Shown piece by piece: positions 36,725 to 48,400 of a DNA stretch of 64,000 bases. The DNA comes from Epiperipatus broadwayi (taxonomy: Eukaryota; Onychophora; Udeonychophora; Euonychophora; Peripatidae). The position numbers and the translations under genes were made by a program. The stretch spans positions 13,255,421 through 13,319,420 of the forward strand of contig JAQFVV010012404.1 of the NCBI GenBank assembly GCA_028023455.1, in the 5' to 3' direction. A model generated the notes under the pieces. The model made no database searches. It was given only the letters and a program-made list of their open reading frames with translations, and was not told the origin of the DNA. How positions within the stretch are numbered: position 1 is the stretch's first letter; the number at the start of each line of letters is the position of its first letter.

Positions 36725-37145
36725 CAAACATCTACCTTTAAATCTACATATTATTTAGGAAGTTTTATATTTAAATGATTATTCTATCAAAAAGAAAATA
36801 TATGGAGTTTCCTTTTAACAAATTCATTAGTAATAGAATTATTGTCAGAAAAGTAATGAGGATTCTTCTTTTCAATGAAACAAAGAAATATCAAAGAAAG
36901 GCTTATTTTCATCTTTAACATACGTTGTAATAGAAATTCATGCCTCAATGACATAACAATGTTGAAAATTTAGATTGTCAGTTTTAGTGTTCAACTGCTA
37001 TTGAAATTTAACATGGATATTTGTAAAAAAAAATCAAATTTTTTAAAATATATGATTCTAATAAGACTTGTTGTATTTTTATATTGTACTATGTCCACAA
37101 TTTAATATGTGTATTGAATGTCTTTAGAAAAATGTAACTTTATTT
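36725..37145. other. AT-rich spacer, nothing recognised
   Basis: No motif or repeat is seen. Confidence 0.5.
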
Positions 37146-37207
37146 AAATATTCCAAATACATTCTACTGTTAGTAATAGCAAATCAAACATGTTAGTATA
37201 TGCACAA

Positions 37208-37243
37208 TGTTTCAAGTGGTATTATTCTCCCCTCTTCTTCAGG
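37208..37243 (-). ncRNA. Hammerhead-ribozyme-like core (left PLE)
   Basis: On the - strand ctgaaga (37,242-37,236) is followed, after a partly paired stem II, by gaaac (near 37,213). CUGANGA...GAAA is the conserved hammerhead core. Stem II here has several mismatches and stems I and III are not convincing, so activity is unlikely for this copy. Confidence 0.4.
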
Positions 37244-37267
37244 TGTTGCTGGCCTGACTAGTGATAG

Positions 37268-37350
37268 TACTAAAATGGGATTCAAACCTGGGTCCTTAGA
37301 TTCTTGATTATTGAATTTTAAGGCAACACTCTAATCAACTGAGTCATTCT
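37268..37350 (-). repeat. tRNA-like segment in PLE 3' tail (left copy)
   Basis: On the - strand gactcagttgattagagtg (A-box-like) is followed about 45 bases later by ggtttgaatccc (B-box-like, near the GGTTCGAATCC consensus). It begins roughly 30 bases after the PLE stop codon. The same layout occurs at 39,655-39,735, so it belongs to the element rather than being a chance insertion. Confidence 0.65.
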
Positions 37351-39654
37351 GCCAAAGCCAACAGTCAACAGAAATTTTATATACTTATCTATGAGGTTCC
37401 TCCTGATTTCTCCATTTTTTCCTAAGAGCAAAGTTAATTAATGGTTTCCTTATATTATGTATAGTCACACTAGGTTGGCTTATGGGATTTTTTGCCATTG
37501 TCATGTGAGCAGTTTCTTTAAATTTTCTTCTTTGTACATTTTCTACTCTATTCAATATTTTTGTATTTTTCCAATTGAACATATTTTCATTGATACATAC
37601 ATGGTTTGCTACCTTAGACACATCTGTTTTCATCTCTTCTAATCATTAGTTTATATTCTTGCAAGCACCTTTCAGTAGGATGACTTGTCTCACCAATATA
37701 TGTTCTTTCACATTCACATGGTATTTTATAGATGCTGTTTTTGCTTTTCAGCATTTCAAGTTTAGGCTTTGTAGATGTGTGAATTCCTCAGAGTGTGGTA
37801 TGGCTCTAGAAAGCTATTCTGATCTTATACAGATTGCAGATTTTTCTTAATTCTGCCATTTTTGAATGTATGGGTACATTACAGGAGCAATAATTGTCTT
37901 TTCTCTTGATGATTCTTTTTGTTGTCTATTTAATATTTTCTTAATAACAGCTGATGGATAACCATTTTTCATAAAAGTTTGTTCTATATAGACCTTTTCC
38001 AAATAACTAATTTCTGAACAAACTTCTTTTGCTCTGTTCCATGGTGATAGTATAACTCCATGTTTTGGGTTTCTGGTGTCATTGGATGTACAGGCTAGAT
38101 ATTTTTCTGTATGTATAGGTTTTTAGTAAACTGTAGTTTTGATTTTGCCATGAGGGAGTCTTGTCACAAGAACATCTAAGAATGCCTGTTTTTGTTCGTT
38201 CTGATTCTATTGTGAACTTAATTGAAGGAGTATGTTGTTGATGTATTTTCAGAAAGTTTATAGCAGTGCTTCATCATGTGGCCATACAACAAATGTATCA
38301 TCCACATAGTGAAAACAAACTTTAGGTGGATATGAAGTAGTTTTTATGGCCATGGTTTCACGTTCTTCCATGTAAATATTGTTAATCAGAAGGGACAGTG
38401 GTGAGCGCATAGCCATTCCTTGATTTTGTTAGAAAAATTCTGTTATATTGAAGGTAGATTGTTTTTATACAGAATGTTAATAGTTCCATTATACTATCAA
38501 TAGGAAGAGCTGTTTTGGCTTGTAAACTATTATCACCATTTAATAATGTTTTCCTTACAATAGACAATGCTTCTTCACATAGTACATTCATGAATAAACT
38601 TTCCATATCAAAGCTTATCAGTAAGTTGGTTTTTTCAATTTTTATGTTCTTCATTAATTTTACAAAGTGTCTAGAATCCCTGACAAAGGAAAATTTGGCT
38701 CTGCTATGTGGATGATGCATTTTTTGTATGGCCACATAGTGAAGCACTGCTACAAACTTTCTGGAAGCACAACAACATATTCCCTTCAATTAAATTCACA
38801 AAAGAATCAGAACAAGAACAAAATTGGCATTCTTAGATATTCTTGTGACAAGACTCCCTCATGGTAAAATCAAAACTACAGTTTACCAAAAACCTACACA
38901 TACAGAAAAATACCTACCCTATATATCCAATCACACCAGAAGCACAAAACATGGAGTTATACCATCACCATGAAACAAAGAAGTTTGTTTAGAAACCAGC
39001 AATTTGGAAAAAGAAAAGATCTATATAGAACAAACTCTTATGAAAAATAATTATCCATCAGCTGTTATTAAGATAACATTAAATAGACAAAAAAACACCA
39101 TGAGAAAAGACAATTATTGGTACTGTAGTGTACCCATGCACTCCAAAAATAGCAGACAAATTAAGGAAAATCTGAAATCAGTATAAGGTCAGAACAGTTT
39201 TCCAGAGCCATACCACACTACAAGGAATTCTAACATCTACAAAGTTTAAACTTGAGATGCTGAAAAGAAAAATCTGCATCTATAAAATACCATTTGAATG
39301 TGGAAGAACATATATTGGTGAGACCAGTCGTTCCACTGAAAAGTGCTTGCAAAAACATAAACTGATGATTAGAAGAGAGAAAACAGATGTGTCTAAGGTA
39401 GCAGACCATGTATGTACCAATGAACATAAACATATGTTCAATTGGGAAAATACAAAAATATTGGATAGAGAAGAAAAGGTACAAAGAAGAAAATTTAAAG
39501 AAGCTTTTCACATGACAATGGCAAAAAATCCATAAGTCAACCTAGTGTGATTATATATAATATAAGGAAACCACTAATCAACTTTGCTATTAGAAAAAAG
39601 TGGAGAAATCAAGAGAAACCTCATAGATAATATATGAAATTTCTACTAACTGTT

Positions 39655-39735
39655 GCCTTTGGCAGGATGGCTCAGTTGGTTAGAGCATTGCCTTAAAATT
39701 CAATAACCACAAATCTAATGACCCAGATTCAAATA
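39655..39735 (+). repeat. tRNA-like segment in PLE 3' tail (right copy)
   Basis: atggctcagttggttagagc matches the A-box consensus (TGGCNNAGTNGG), and cccagattcaaatacc is B-box-like. The intervening length is tRNA-like with a longer variable region. No full cloverleaf was demonstrated, so this is not called a tRNA gene. Confidence 0.65.
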
Positions 39736-39765
39736 CCATGCTAATACTGTCACTGGTCAGGCCAG

Positions 39766-39810
39766 CAACACCTGAAGAAGAAGGTAGAATAATACCTCTT
39801 GAAATGTTGT
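39766..39810 (+). ncRNA. Hammerhead-ribozyme-like core (right PLE)
   Basis: ctgaaga (39,772-39,778) fits the CUGANGA core. An 8-bp stem II with one mismatch (agaaggta / tacctctt) closes a six-base loop and leads straight into gaaa (39,801-39,804). An upstream gtc (39,749-39,751) and a cctg-type hairpin (ctggtcaggccag) lie where a type III ribozyme would place them, but stem III pairing is weak. PLEs are known to carry hammerhead motifs. Confidence 0.5.
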
Positions 39811-39909
39811 GCATATACTAATCTGTTTGATGTGCTATTACTAACAGTTGAATGTATTTGGAATATTTAAATAAAGTTAAATCCTTCTAAAGACACTCAA
39901 TACACGTAT

Positions 39910-42295
39910 TAGATGATGGAAATAGTCCACAACACCATCATCACAAACATTTAGTAAAATAATAAGACTTATGTTTTAATGCAATTAACATTTCATTCTT
40001 GAAACATTCTAACCTATGACTTGTCCAATAATCTTAATCTTCATTATACCTTCTTATATAATAAGATTTTTTAAATTTTTTAATTACTATTTGAAATCAT
40101 TATCTTGAGTGTGGATGCATCTAGATTCTTTTATACTGAGTTTTTCTGCTTAAACTAAAAATTAATAAAAAGAGACCATATTGCCTAATATTAACTTTGG
40201 ATGAAACTTCACTGTCTCTAACAACATATGCATTAATCTAATGTTGAAGTACAAACATTGATAAAATAAACATAATTACTGTTGCACAAGTTCATCTCAA
40301 TTTTTTTTGATACATTAAGAAATTCTAAAAATAGAAAATAACAAACTTACACTTTCCAGTTGCAATCACATACAAAATACTCGTTAACTATTTACCTATT
40401 CACTTAAACATTCTTTTACTAAGAGAAGGATTCACAAGAAGCAATTATGTCAATCCTAAATAATGATAACTTCTTAATTACAAGTACTGTCCATCACTCG
40501 GATCTGAAGAATTCTCAACAAGCTAAGATGAACACTCGATGTACTTGTATTAAAAAAAATAATACCTATAAGTTGAAATAAATATTAAAATCTATTGTAA
40601 ATACATGATAGCTACGATAATGGAATATAATTTCTATTATTAATAATACTACTTATTCTTGTCATCTGGGGTAGTTTCCCTTAATTTCCGCTCTTTTAAT
40701 AAGTTTGCTTTAGCATTTCAACTTTAAGATTAAGTCGTAAACTTTAGTAAGCCATACTTCATTAAAATTAATAAGAGCACATTAAAATAAATTGTTTAGT
40801 TTTAAATTTACAGATGATATTAATAAACTGTGTTAAGAGGGTCTTATGCAATCGTAAATTATTACTGATGAGATTCAAATGTTATCACGTGATTGCATAA
40901 TGGTATTTGCATAAACAGATGATTAAAGTAGCTTAATGCAATGCTTTAAATTATTATAATTATGTTTTTAAGCATTGATATTATAAAATAACAGCGATTT
41001 TATACATATGACATATGTAAACTCACGTATAAGCCGTTTGTGTGAATGATTATATGTGTGTAAAGGTGACACAAAAAAAATTACATTTTATTAATACTCT
41101 ATAATTTACGTGAATCAATAAATCTCTTTTGTAATAGAAAGTTCATAGATATTTTGTTGACGCTTTTCTTGAAAGATTTTACCTTCTTCCTATTTTAATA
41201 TTAATTGACTGGCTTATATGAATGAAATAAAAAACACAAAATATAAATTAATAATTTTTATTTTAATTGATTTTTCTTGTTGTATTGAGACTGACATTGG
41301 CGAAAGTTTTATAATTCTAACCTTCATGAATTGTATGCATGAGTTGTAAATAAACTGTCTAATTGTCAGTAGAATGAAAATAAATTGCTTGGAGGGTTTA
41401 CAAAAGTTAAGGTTAATAATATTAAATAATATTATATTAAACAACGTCAGGTGGCTCTCTTATGATATGAGATATATTTGGAAATTTTGTTGTGGTATTA
41501 CAAATGTCAGAAGAAATTAACACTTGAAAATAAAGTGCAGTAATTTATAAATTTATTTTTAATATACTTAATAATCAATATTGCTACTAATTGAAAATTA
41601 TTATTGTCTTTTAAATTTTTAGAATTTATTTGTATGCCTATATAAATAATTCTCAAATATTGAGTGAATTAGATTTTTTAAAAATAACTTATCGTTTATT
41701 AAACATTTATAACGTAAAAAAGTCCTTCTTTCTATAGGTGACTCTATACAATATAAACACAGATAGTTTACATTTTACATACCACCAAGTAATAGTTTTC
41801 TTACAATAAATTGATTAAGCATATTTAATATTGGCAACATTTATTTGTAAAGAATCAAAATATTTTGAATTTGTCTAAAAGCATTATATTATATGCAATT
41901 ATTATATATATATATCTAAGTATTTATGTTGTTCATTTAAAGTAAATCATATGTTAAGTTTACTGTATTTTTTTTTTTTTTAAAAAAAACAACTCACAAC
42001 TATGTGTTTAGGATTTGTTTACAAACATTTTACTTTAAAGAAATCATCTTTAATTCTATAACCTTTAATTTCACTTTTCTTGTGCTAATTGTAATATTTA
42101 AGATTACACGGATTAAATGTGTAGCAAAAAAGGTAATTTATTTTCAACTATTTATTACATGCTGAGCAAGCTTTTGACATTATCTGTCAGATTCTCAGCG
42201 CTCAACTAATCCGCAGTTGAGGCTTTTATAAATATGCGCATTATTCAAATGAACTCATTTAAATATTTCATTTTTTTAATAATAAAATGCATGCT
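39910..42295. other. AT-rich stretch, nothing recognised
   Basis: No coding motif was recognised. A - strand ORF at 41,214-41,444 is Ile/Phe-rich with no domain. Nothing else is supported. Confidence 0.5.
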
Positions 42296-42299
42296 TATT

Positions 42300-43140
42300 T
42301 TTTATTTATTGAGTTTGGGTCTTTAGCAATTGATCATGTCTCATTAAATTTTCACTTCTTGTCATCTTTCTCAACACAAAGTACTTATACTTTGGCCAGA
42401 TCAAACATATGATCTTGTTCAGATTGTGTTTAAGAAATATTGAATTATATTGAGAGTTCTGGGTGATTCTTATAGCTATATTGGCTCTTGTCTCACCGTA
42501 ATACACTGTCAGCATTGCACATAGGGGTGCTACATGCAGTTTTATAAATAACCCGAGGGGCCAGCTTGGACAGTATTCTATCTTTCACATTGTTTAGCAA
42601 TTATTTAGTAAAGGGGGTTGTCTAATGCTAACATTATATGTGTTTACACATTTGTTTTTTAATTTTTGTGAGAGTTTGAGGATACGTGGAAGACTTATTT
42701 ATGGTTTGGATCATTTTGTGGGACAGTTTGTTTATTTTTATTTGTATAAAACTTGTCTACTGTTCTAATTAATTTGTTCCCATTGTATTCTACCAATGAT
42801 AAATCATTGACTTAAACATTGATGTTATTTTGAAGTCTGCTTCATATTTATACAAGTTCATGTTTCTGTGCAAGAAGCTTTTTAAGCCCAACAGTTTATG
42901 TTCAATAAGGATCCTAAATTTTGGATGGATAGCTTCTCTTACTTCTAAAGGTTTTAATATTTTGTAATGATTTTTCTGTATTATAAGTTCAGAAAATTAA
43001 TACCTTTAGATTCATCTTCCATTTTCATAGTTCAGTGTAAAGGTGTAATTTGAGCCAATTTACTGTGTATATTCTTAATTTGTTTTTCTATTGCACAAAT
43101 AAACATGCCATCAACATATCATAAATAAACATCATTCATT
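42300..43140 (-). pseudogene. Penelope-like element fragment (RT end and GIY-YIG)
   Basis: On the - strand near 43,110 YVDGMFICAIEKQIKNIH is RT motif C with the second Asp changed to Gly, followed by TMKMEDESKGINFLNL, the typical (F)T.E.E....I.FLDL segment. At 42,545-42,450 RVIYKTACSTPMCNADSVYY then GETRANIAIRI is the GIY-YIG nuclease with both halves recognisable. The span between is frameshifted. It is a different lineage from the 37-40 kb pair: the nuclease insertion pattern (CSTPMC) differs. No terminal repeats were recognised. Confidence 0.75.
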
Positions 43141-43161
43141 GTAAATATCAAGTGTTTATTT

Positions 43162-43269
43162 ATAATAACTGCCTCAAATGTTGCTGGCACAATGCTGCAA
43201 TGACTAACAATAAGTATTATAAAATGCATCTACAGTATTGTGCTAGCAACTTTTGAGGCAGTTATTATT
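43162..43269. mobile_element. 108-bp palindromic MITE-like element
   Basis: Arms of about 36 bp: ataataactgcctcaaatgt and gttgctggcacaat on the left are mirrored by attgtgctagcaac and ttttgaggcagttattat on the right. The loop is about 35 bp. No ORF. A short non-autonomous inverted-repeat element. Confidence 0.7.
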
Positions 43270-43274
43270 ACTAG

Positions 43275-44945
43275 ATAACACAATTTCAGTTTGTAATGGC
43301 TATTATTACTTAGTATTTTGTTTCATTATACTACAGCTGAAACTTATCAATAAAAATACCAAAAAAATATTATTAAATTTTTATCATTTAAGCCTAAGAC
43401 CATTATTTTATTTAAATTTTATATGTATTAAATTAGACATGAAGCATGATCATCTTTAATGTGCTCCATGATTTCAATTATAAATGAAGTATAAGAGGTT
43501 AGTCACAGTAGATAATAAAAAAAATGTTTTTATTTTTAGGTATTACAAATTAAATCCCTTTCAAAATATTGTCCATTTAATGCAATGCCCAATCTAAATT
43601 ATAATGGTCATATATGCATAGCCAGTAAAATTAATCCTAAGAACTAGGTGATGACACCAACTTGCACATGTTGTGTAACATATATATATAACATTACCAC
43701 AAACAATATTATTTACAGTCCCAGGACAATCTCCATATGATTACTGCACCTGATGTTAACATACATACCTTTTTTCTTGTATCCACTAAGGTTGGGGAGA
43801 TATAAGACTCTTAAGTTACATAGAATGATGAATATATATATTGCAGTAAATAATACACAAATGCAGAGATATAATGAATGTATAGATTTATTCATATAAT
43901 AAAAAACAAAGTTATGTATAAATACATTGCATTTGCTGATTATAAAAGTAAATAGGAATATCTGGCAGGGGTTTGAACCATAATAATTTTGTAAGTATCA
44001 CATATTTCAAAAGTGGTTTTGGACATATTTGCTTAATAGAAGAGATGAGTTAAATATTACTATTTGGTTACAACATGAGTTACTATTAAATCTTTGTTAT
44101 ACATTTTATTTAGTTTCATAGATTTGTCATGATTGGGAAACTGACTATATTAATTTTATTATTATTTCCAAGTTTATCAGGTATTATTAATTTTATAATT
44201 TTATCTTTATTATCACACTTTCAGGTGCACTATGTGTGTGAAAATGAAATGTATTCACATATTCCCATAATACTGAAGCAGTCAATCTTAGCTTAAGATT
44301 GAGCTTCATGTTTCCACCTACTAACCCATATTCAAACCCCTATTTCCCATCCCGCTCCTTTTGTCATATATATATTTTTTAAGTATATATTTGAAATGTG
44401 CCCCTAAATTATAAAATTTAATGTTTCAATAACATGTTTTAAAATTATTAATTCTTTTTTATAAATTATTAGTTCTTTTTTATTAAAGTATCATAGGTGT
44501 GACTCAAATATATATATATATATATATATATAGGAGCAAAACTTACTAACAAAATATTGATTTTTAAATATTTTATCGTGCGTCATTTTTAGCTTTTTCT
44601 TTTTAAATTGCTTGTTTTTTTTTTATTATTAAACTATTGTAAAATCCAATAAGGAAGATGCTACAGTACTTGTCTAAAAATAATTAAAGGGGCTGGAAGC
44701 ACTATTGTTTTAATCTGGGGTAGGTATTTTTTAATTAAAGTTTTACTTAAAATAGGATTAAGATTAGAGACACTTTTGTTAAAAATATGTTGTCAAATCT
44801 ATTTCTAATCTGGAAATGGATTTGAATTTATTTTTGGATGTTATCTTACTATTGCATCTTCAAAAACAACCGATAAAAAGTATAAAATGACTCAATTTTG
44901 AGTCACAGATTAGATTAGCTACTATTGAGAGAACTTATTGTAAAC
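43275..44945. other. AT-rich stretch with a (TA)n tract
   Basis: Contains a (ta)n run at 44,505-44,532. The - strand ORF at 43,713-43,895 has no domain. No gene is supported. Confidence 0.5.
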
Positions 44946-45612
44946 ATATTACACGTTGCTTGAAACTTAAAATGATGTAGCAGTAAATCCACCTTCCTTT
45001 TCGGCCCTATGGGTCATCACCTGCCGCTACCATAATATCCTGCTGCCCTGAAATAAATAAAGATCTAAAAAAGAACTTTAGAATGCTAATAGAAGTTTTC
45101 TGCCACCGAAGTACTTGCATTTCAATCGACGTGCACGTGCCATACTTTAAAACGGACTCTTAAAATTGAAAGGTAACTTTTCAAGCCATCACGGCAAACT
45201 AAATCAACCTAACTCATCTATCAAGATTTCTTTTAATATATTATTTAACTTTGTTTTTGTTAATATGTAATTTGCTCTTAGTTAATTTCTCTCTATATAA
45301 TATGTAAATTGCTCTCAATTGATTTCTTTAAATTTAATTCTATCTCATATGCTCTAACTTTCTTTAATTTTGGTGCGGTCTTTTATTTATTACTTGATTT
45401 TATGTGTGCTTTTTTTTAATTTGCCAATCTCAAACAAACTGGCAAGCTTAATTTATAAAAATCTTTTCTGTCATTTTTAAGTAAATCTTCACGAAGCAAG
45501 TTATTAACGTTCCCTAAAAATATAATGCGTTATTAATTAACACACTCACCAGATTGGTTTATGCCAATTTTGTTTATGCTTTAATATAAAAAAATATATA
45601 TATTTGTTTAAC

Positions 45613-45642
45613 TCTGGATTTTCTACCCAGGGAGAATCCAGA
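45613..45642. other. Short hairpin
   Basis: tctggatt...aatccaga forms an 8-bp perfect stem extended by further near-pairs, around tacccagg. Isolated, with no following T run of terminator type. Function unknown. Confidence 0.6.
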
Positions 45643-46152
45643 ACTTTGGCTAATTAACGCTTTGAAATCTTATAAAATATTCTTTATTCATTTCTAAAAA
45701 GGTGACCGATTATTTGTTTTCTATATAACTGCTAATTATTTTTTTTCCATACTCTTAAAATAGTCTATGCTTAAGATATCAAATACAGTATTTAAATATT
45801 CCAGTTATTATAAAATCAACGAAGGTGGGATTGATTTATTTTAAATAGTAGAAAAGGAAAGGGGGTAAATCTTAATGTTACTTTTGCTAAATAAAATCTT
45901 CAAGTATATTTTAAATAAATGAAATGTAAATCTCTCTCTATATATATATATATATTGTAATACAACCATCATTCGGTTCAACACCAGCCGCACTTATAAT
46001 TATGTGATCGACCGTTTCACCACCGATGATGATTACCACAAGCAAGAAGCCAATATACACCCCAAAATTGAGTATATATTCTTAATTGAACACTGACATA
46101 ATATAAAATATCATCCCAGCATTATATTTCCCAATTAAACACTTCTTCTCTG

Positions 46153-46192
46153 CTGGGCAAATTATTCGAATCGAATAATTTGTTCTGCCCAG
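46153..46192. other. Strong hairpin (interrupted palindrome)
   Basis: caaattattcga / tcgaataatttg is a perfect 12-bp inverted repeat around one base, flanked by ctggg / cccag, giving about 18 paired bases. A single such hairpin can be a Helitron end, but no CTRR motif follows. Confidence 0.7.
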
Positions 46193-46609
46193 CGCTTGGA
46201 ATATTTATAAATTTATTCCCGGAATTATCACGGTACAGCAGGAATATCAATTATAGCCCTTCTTCTTTCCCTTTATTTACGATACAAAAGGACTTATTTA
46301 TCCATTTCGATTGCTTTATTATTATTACTCCTCACTTAATAAACTTGTTAGCTCGAATGACCTAGATTTAATTCACTCTAAATATTTATTCGCTTGGTAA
46401 AGAAAAGAAAAACGCAAATGACTATTTACTTCCTTTTATAAATAAACTTTTAATTTTGCAATTCGTTATTTCTAATGACATAATAACATCATAAAACACA
46501 CATATACCTATCACACACCAACATAATATACACATAAATAAAATAGTAAAGAATATAATTCAAATTAAACCTTAAATAAACTAGCGTAACCCAATTGTTA
46601 CTTTCTTAT

Positions 46610-46831
46610 ACATTATTATAGTAAAATCATAAGTTCTTTTAATTATATTTGTCCAAAGTATTGCGCAAATTTTAATAGTTTTAGTTTCTGACTGATTTCT
46701 TTGTTCACAAATTAATTCATACATTATTATAGTAAAATCATAAGTTCTTTTAATTATATTTGTCCGAAGTATTGAGCAAATTTTAATAGTTTTAGTTTCT
46801 GACTGATTTCTTTGTTCACAAATTAATTCTG
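46610..46831. repeat. Tandem duplication, two 111-bp units
   Basis: acattattatagtaaaatca starts at 46,610 and again at 46,721. The units differ at only a few positions. The length is a multiple of three, which is why a - strand ORF spans both; there is no evidence it is expressed. Confidence 0.9.
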
Positions 46832-47345
46832 ACATGCATGTATTAATAATAGTTACCTAGGTATGGAGTCCTCAATGAAGGATCAACCATCGAGTGGGAA
46901 AATTTCCCTTCTTTTGCAGAGATGGTTGCTCACTTTTCCGATGTCCCAGTTAGTGGAGTGAGAGTTTATAATCTTTTGGTGTGGGTTTGATTTCTTTCTA
47001 ATTCCGAATTTCAGTATGTATTCATCTCTTTAAATATCCTATTACGAATCTTCAGGCAGATCTGGTTCCATAACGGCGGTCTCTTATCGGCAGCATTTTA
47101 GATGTTATAGGTAGTGAGCGAATGGTTGGATGGAGATAGACCGAGCAAACGCCCGTTATTCGCCACTAGCCCTCCATGTTAGCGTACCCAACTAAGTTTG
47201 TTAACATTTGAATAATACGTCCTCGCTATTCTCTAGACGGTTTCTTCCCTTCTATTATTTTTTTATGTTAAGTTTTGCCAGCAAAAGAAAACACAACCAG
47301 TTACTTCTAAATCAGCTCTCTTATTCCCTCTGCTATCGTTCTATA

Positions 47346-47610
47346 GAATGTTACTAATTGCATCATTCCTTTTCATTCTTTATCTTGTACCAATCTATCT
47401 GGAATTTTTTGTACTAGTTTACAATTTTCAATTTTATAATTACAATTATTTTCTTTCATTCTTTTGATACATTTAAATATTGAATGTTACTAATTGCAAC
47501 AATTCCTTTACATTACTTTATCTTGTACCAATCTATCTAGAAATTTGGTACAAGTTTTACATTTTTAATTTTACAATTACAATTATTTTCTTTCATTCTT
47601 TTGATACATG
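47346..47610. repeat. Tandem duplication, two units of about 136 bp
   Basis: gaatgttactaattgca starts at 47,346 and 47,482; both units include cttgtaccaatctatct and end ttcattcttttgatacat. Divergence is higher than in the 111-bp repeat. Confidence 0.85.
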
Positions 47611-48204
47611 ATTTTCTTATCTGACAAAGAAAGAAAGAGACACGTTCATTATACACCCCTCCCCTTTCCTTTCTAATCTTCAATCTTTATTTAGTTTTTT
47701 CTAATTTCTTTTAAAATAAGTTTTTAGAATCCTTTTAACTAACTTTTTTTTTTTTTCATTTTAACCCTTTCACGACTTTCACATAGTTTTGAATAATTAC
47801 ATATTAAACTGAGTAACTTCTTTTTTTTTTTTTTATTGGTTTTCTATTTCTTTTAACGAAACCCTTTTTTCTTTATTATTATTATTGAGGATCAATAATA
47901 TATATACATGCGAGACTATATTATATGTAGATATCGCAATATATATATATATATATATATATAGCAGCATAGCATATTATTTATATAAATTATAGTATTC
48001 AAACAGGGGTCATTTATTTTAAAGCAGTAAAACTTTTTCAATGTTGTTAGTGACATTTATCATTCGTACTGCATTACGACATTTAGCCGATCTTCATGAT
48101 TATATATATGTACTTCTTAATCTGGGGGTTATGACAAGTTTGAACCCATAGATTTCTTCTCAAGTCTTGTCCTGAGGATAGTTGAAACTACCCAGTACCA
48201 TTTA

Positions 48205-48400
48205 TGTCATATAAAAGGCCTCTGGAGGTGATCCCTAAGTCTGGCACATGCTATGCCCATCCACATTTATTTCATATAAAATGCCTCTGGCAGTGATCCC
48301 GTAAGTTTGGCACATGCTATGCAAATCACTTCTTCATATAAAAGGGCCTCTGGCGGTGACCCCTAAGTCTGGCACACGGCATGCCCATCCACTTCATTCT
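48205..48400. repeat. Tandem repeat, three units of about 62-65 bp
   Basis: catataaaaggcctctgg begins units at about 48,208, 48,273 and 48,335, each containing gtgatccc/ctaagtctggcaca and catgc(t)atgcccat. Function unknown. Confidence 0.85.

Larger units (their letters stand above)
37150..38700 (-). pseudogene. Penelope-like element, left (minus) copy of head-to-head pair
   Basis: The - strand shows, in order, AKFSFVRDSRHFVKLMK and SFDMESLFMNV (RT motif A) at 38,715-38,590, YVDDTFVVWPHDEALL (motif C, both Asp intact) near 38,290, AFLDVLVTRLPHGK and HTEKYLA near 38,190-38,100, then the GIY-YIG nuclease (IYKIPCECERTYIGE) at about 37,735-37,680 and VANHVCINENMFNWKN after it. The 3' end (37,350-37,150) holds a tRNA-like segment and a hammerhead-like core. 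RT copies the RNA and the GIY-YIG domain nicks the target. Catalytic boxes are intact although frameshifts separate them. It is 5'-truncated within RT, where it meets the + copy. Confidence 0.85.
38700..39905 (+). pseudogene. Penelope-like element, right (plus) copy of head-to-head pair
   Basis: The + strand starts at RT motif C, YVDDAFFVWPHSEALLQTF (38,705-38,762), then LAFLDILVTRLPHGKIKTTV and HTEKYLPYISNHTRSTKHGV, then the nuclease CIYKIPFECGRTYIGETSRS (39,275-39,335), and continues open to MTMAKNP (39,532). After a short frameshifted stretch it ends around NQEKPHR and a stop near 39,627. A tRNA-like stretch, a hammerhead-like core and aataaag (39,868) follow. It is the inverted, 5'-truncated sister of the left copy. 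The GIY-YIG domain has both halves (IYKI, TYIGET) and is one of the best-preserved coding stretches in the window. Confidence 0.85.

Noticed and set aside
45614-45641. Rho-independent terminator
   Set aside because: The window is eukaryotic repeat DNA and no T run follows the stem.
46153-46192. Helitron 3' end
   Set aside because: The hairpin is suitable, but no CTRR terminus follows and no Rep/helicase or 5' TC end was seen.
46581-46835. ORF with two internal protein repeats
   Set aside because: It is a 111-bp tandem DNA duplication read in frame; the unit length being divisible by three keeps it open.
48175-48200. ctgaggatagttgaaac as a third hammerhead core
   Set aside because: The five bases between the two core words cannot form stem II.
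48205-48400. CRISPR-like array
   Set aside because: Only three contiguous units with no unique spacers; it is an ordinary tandem repeat.
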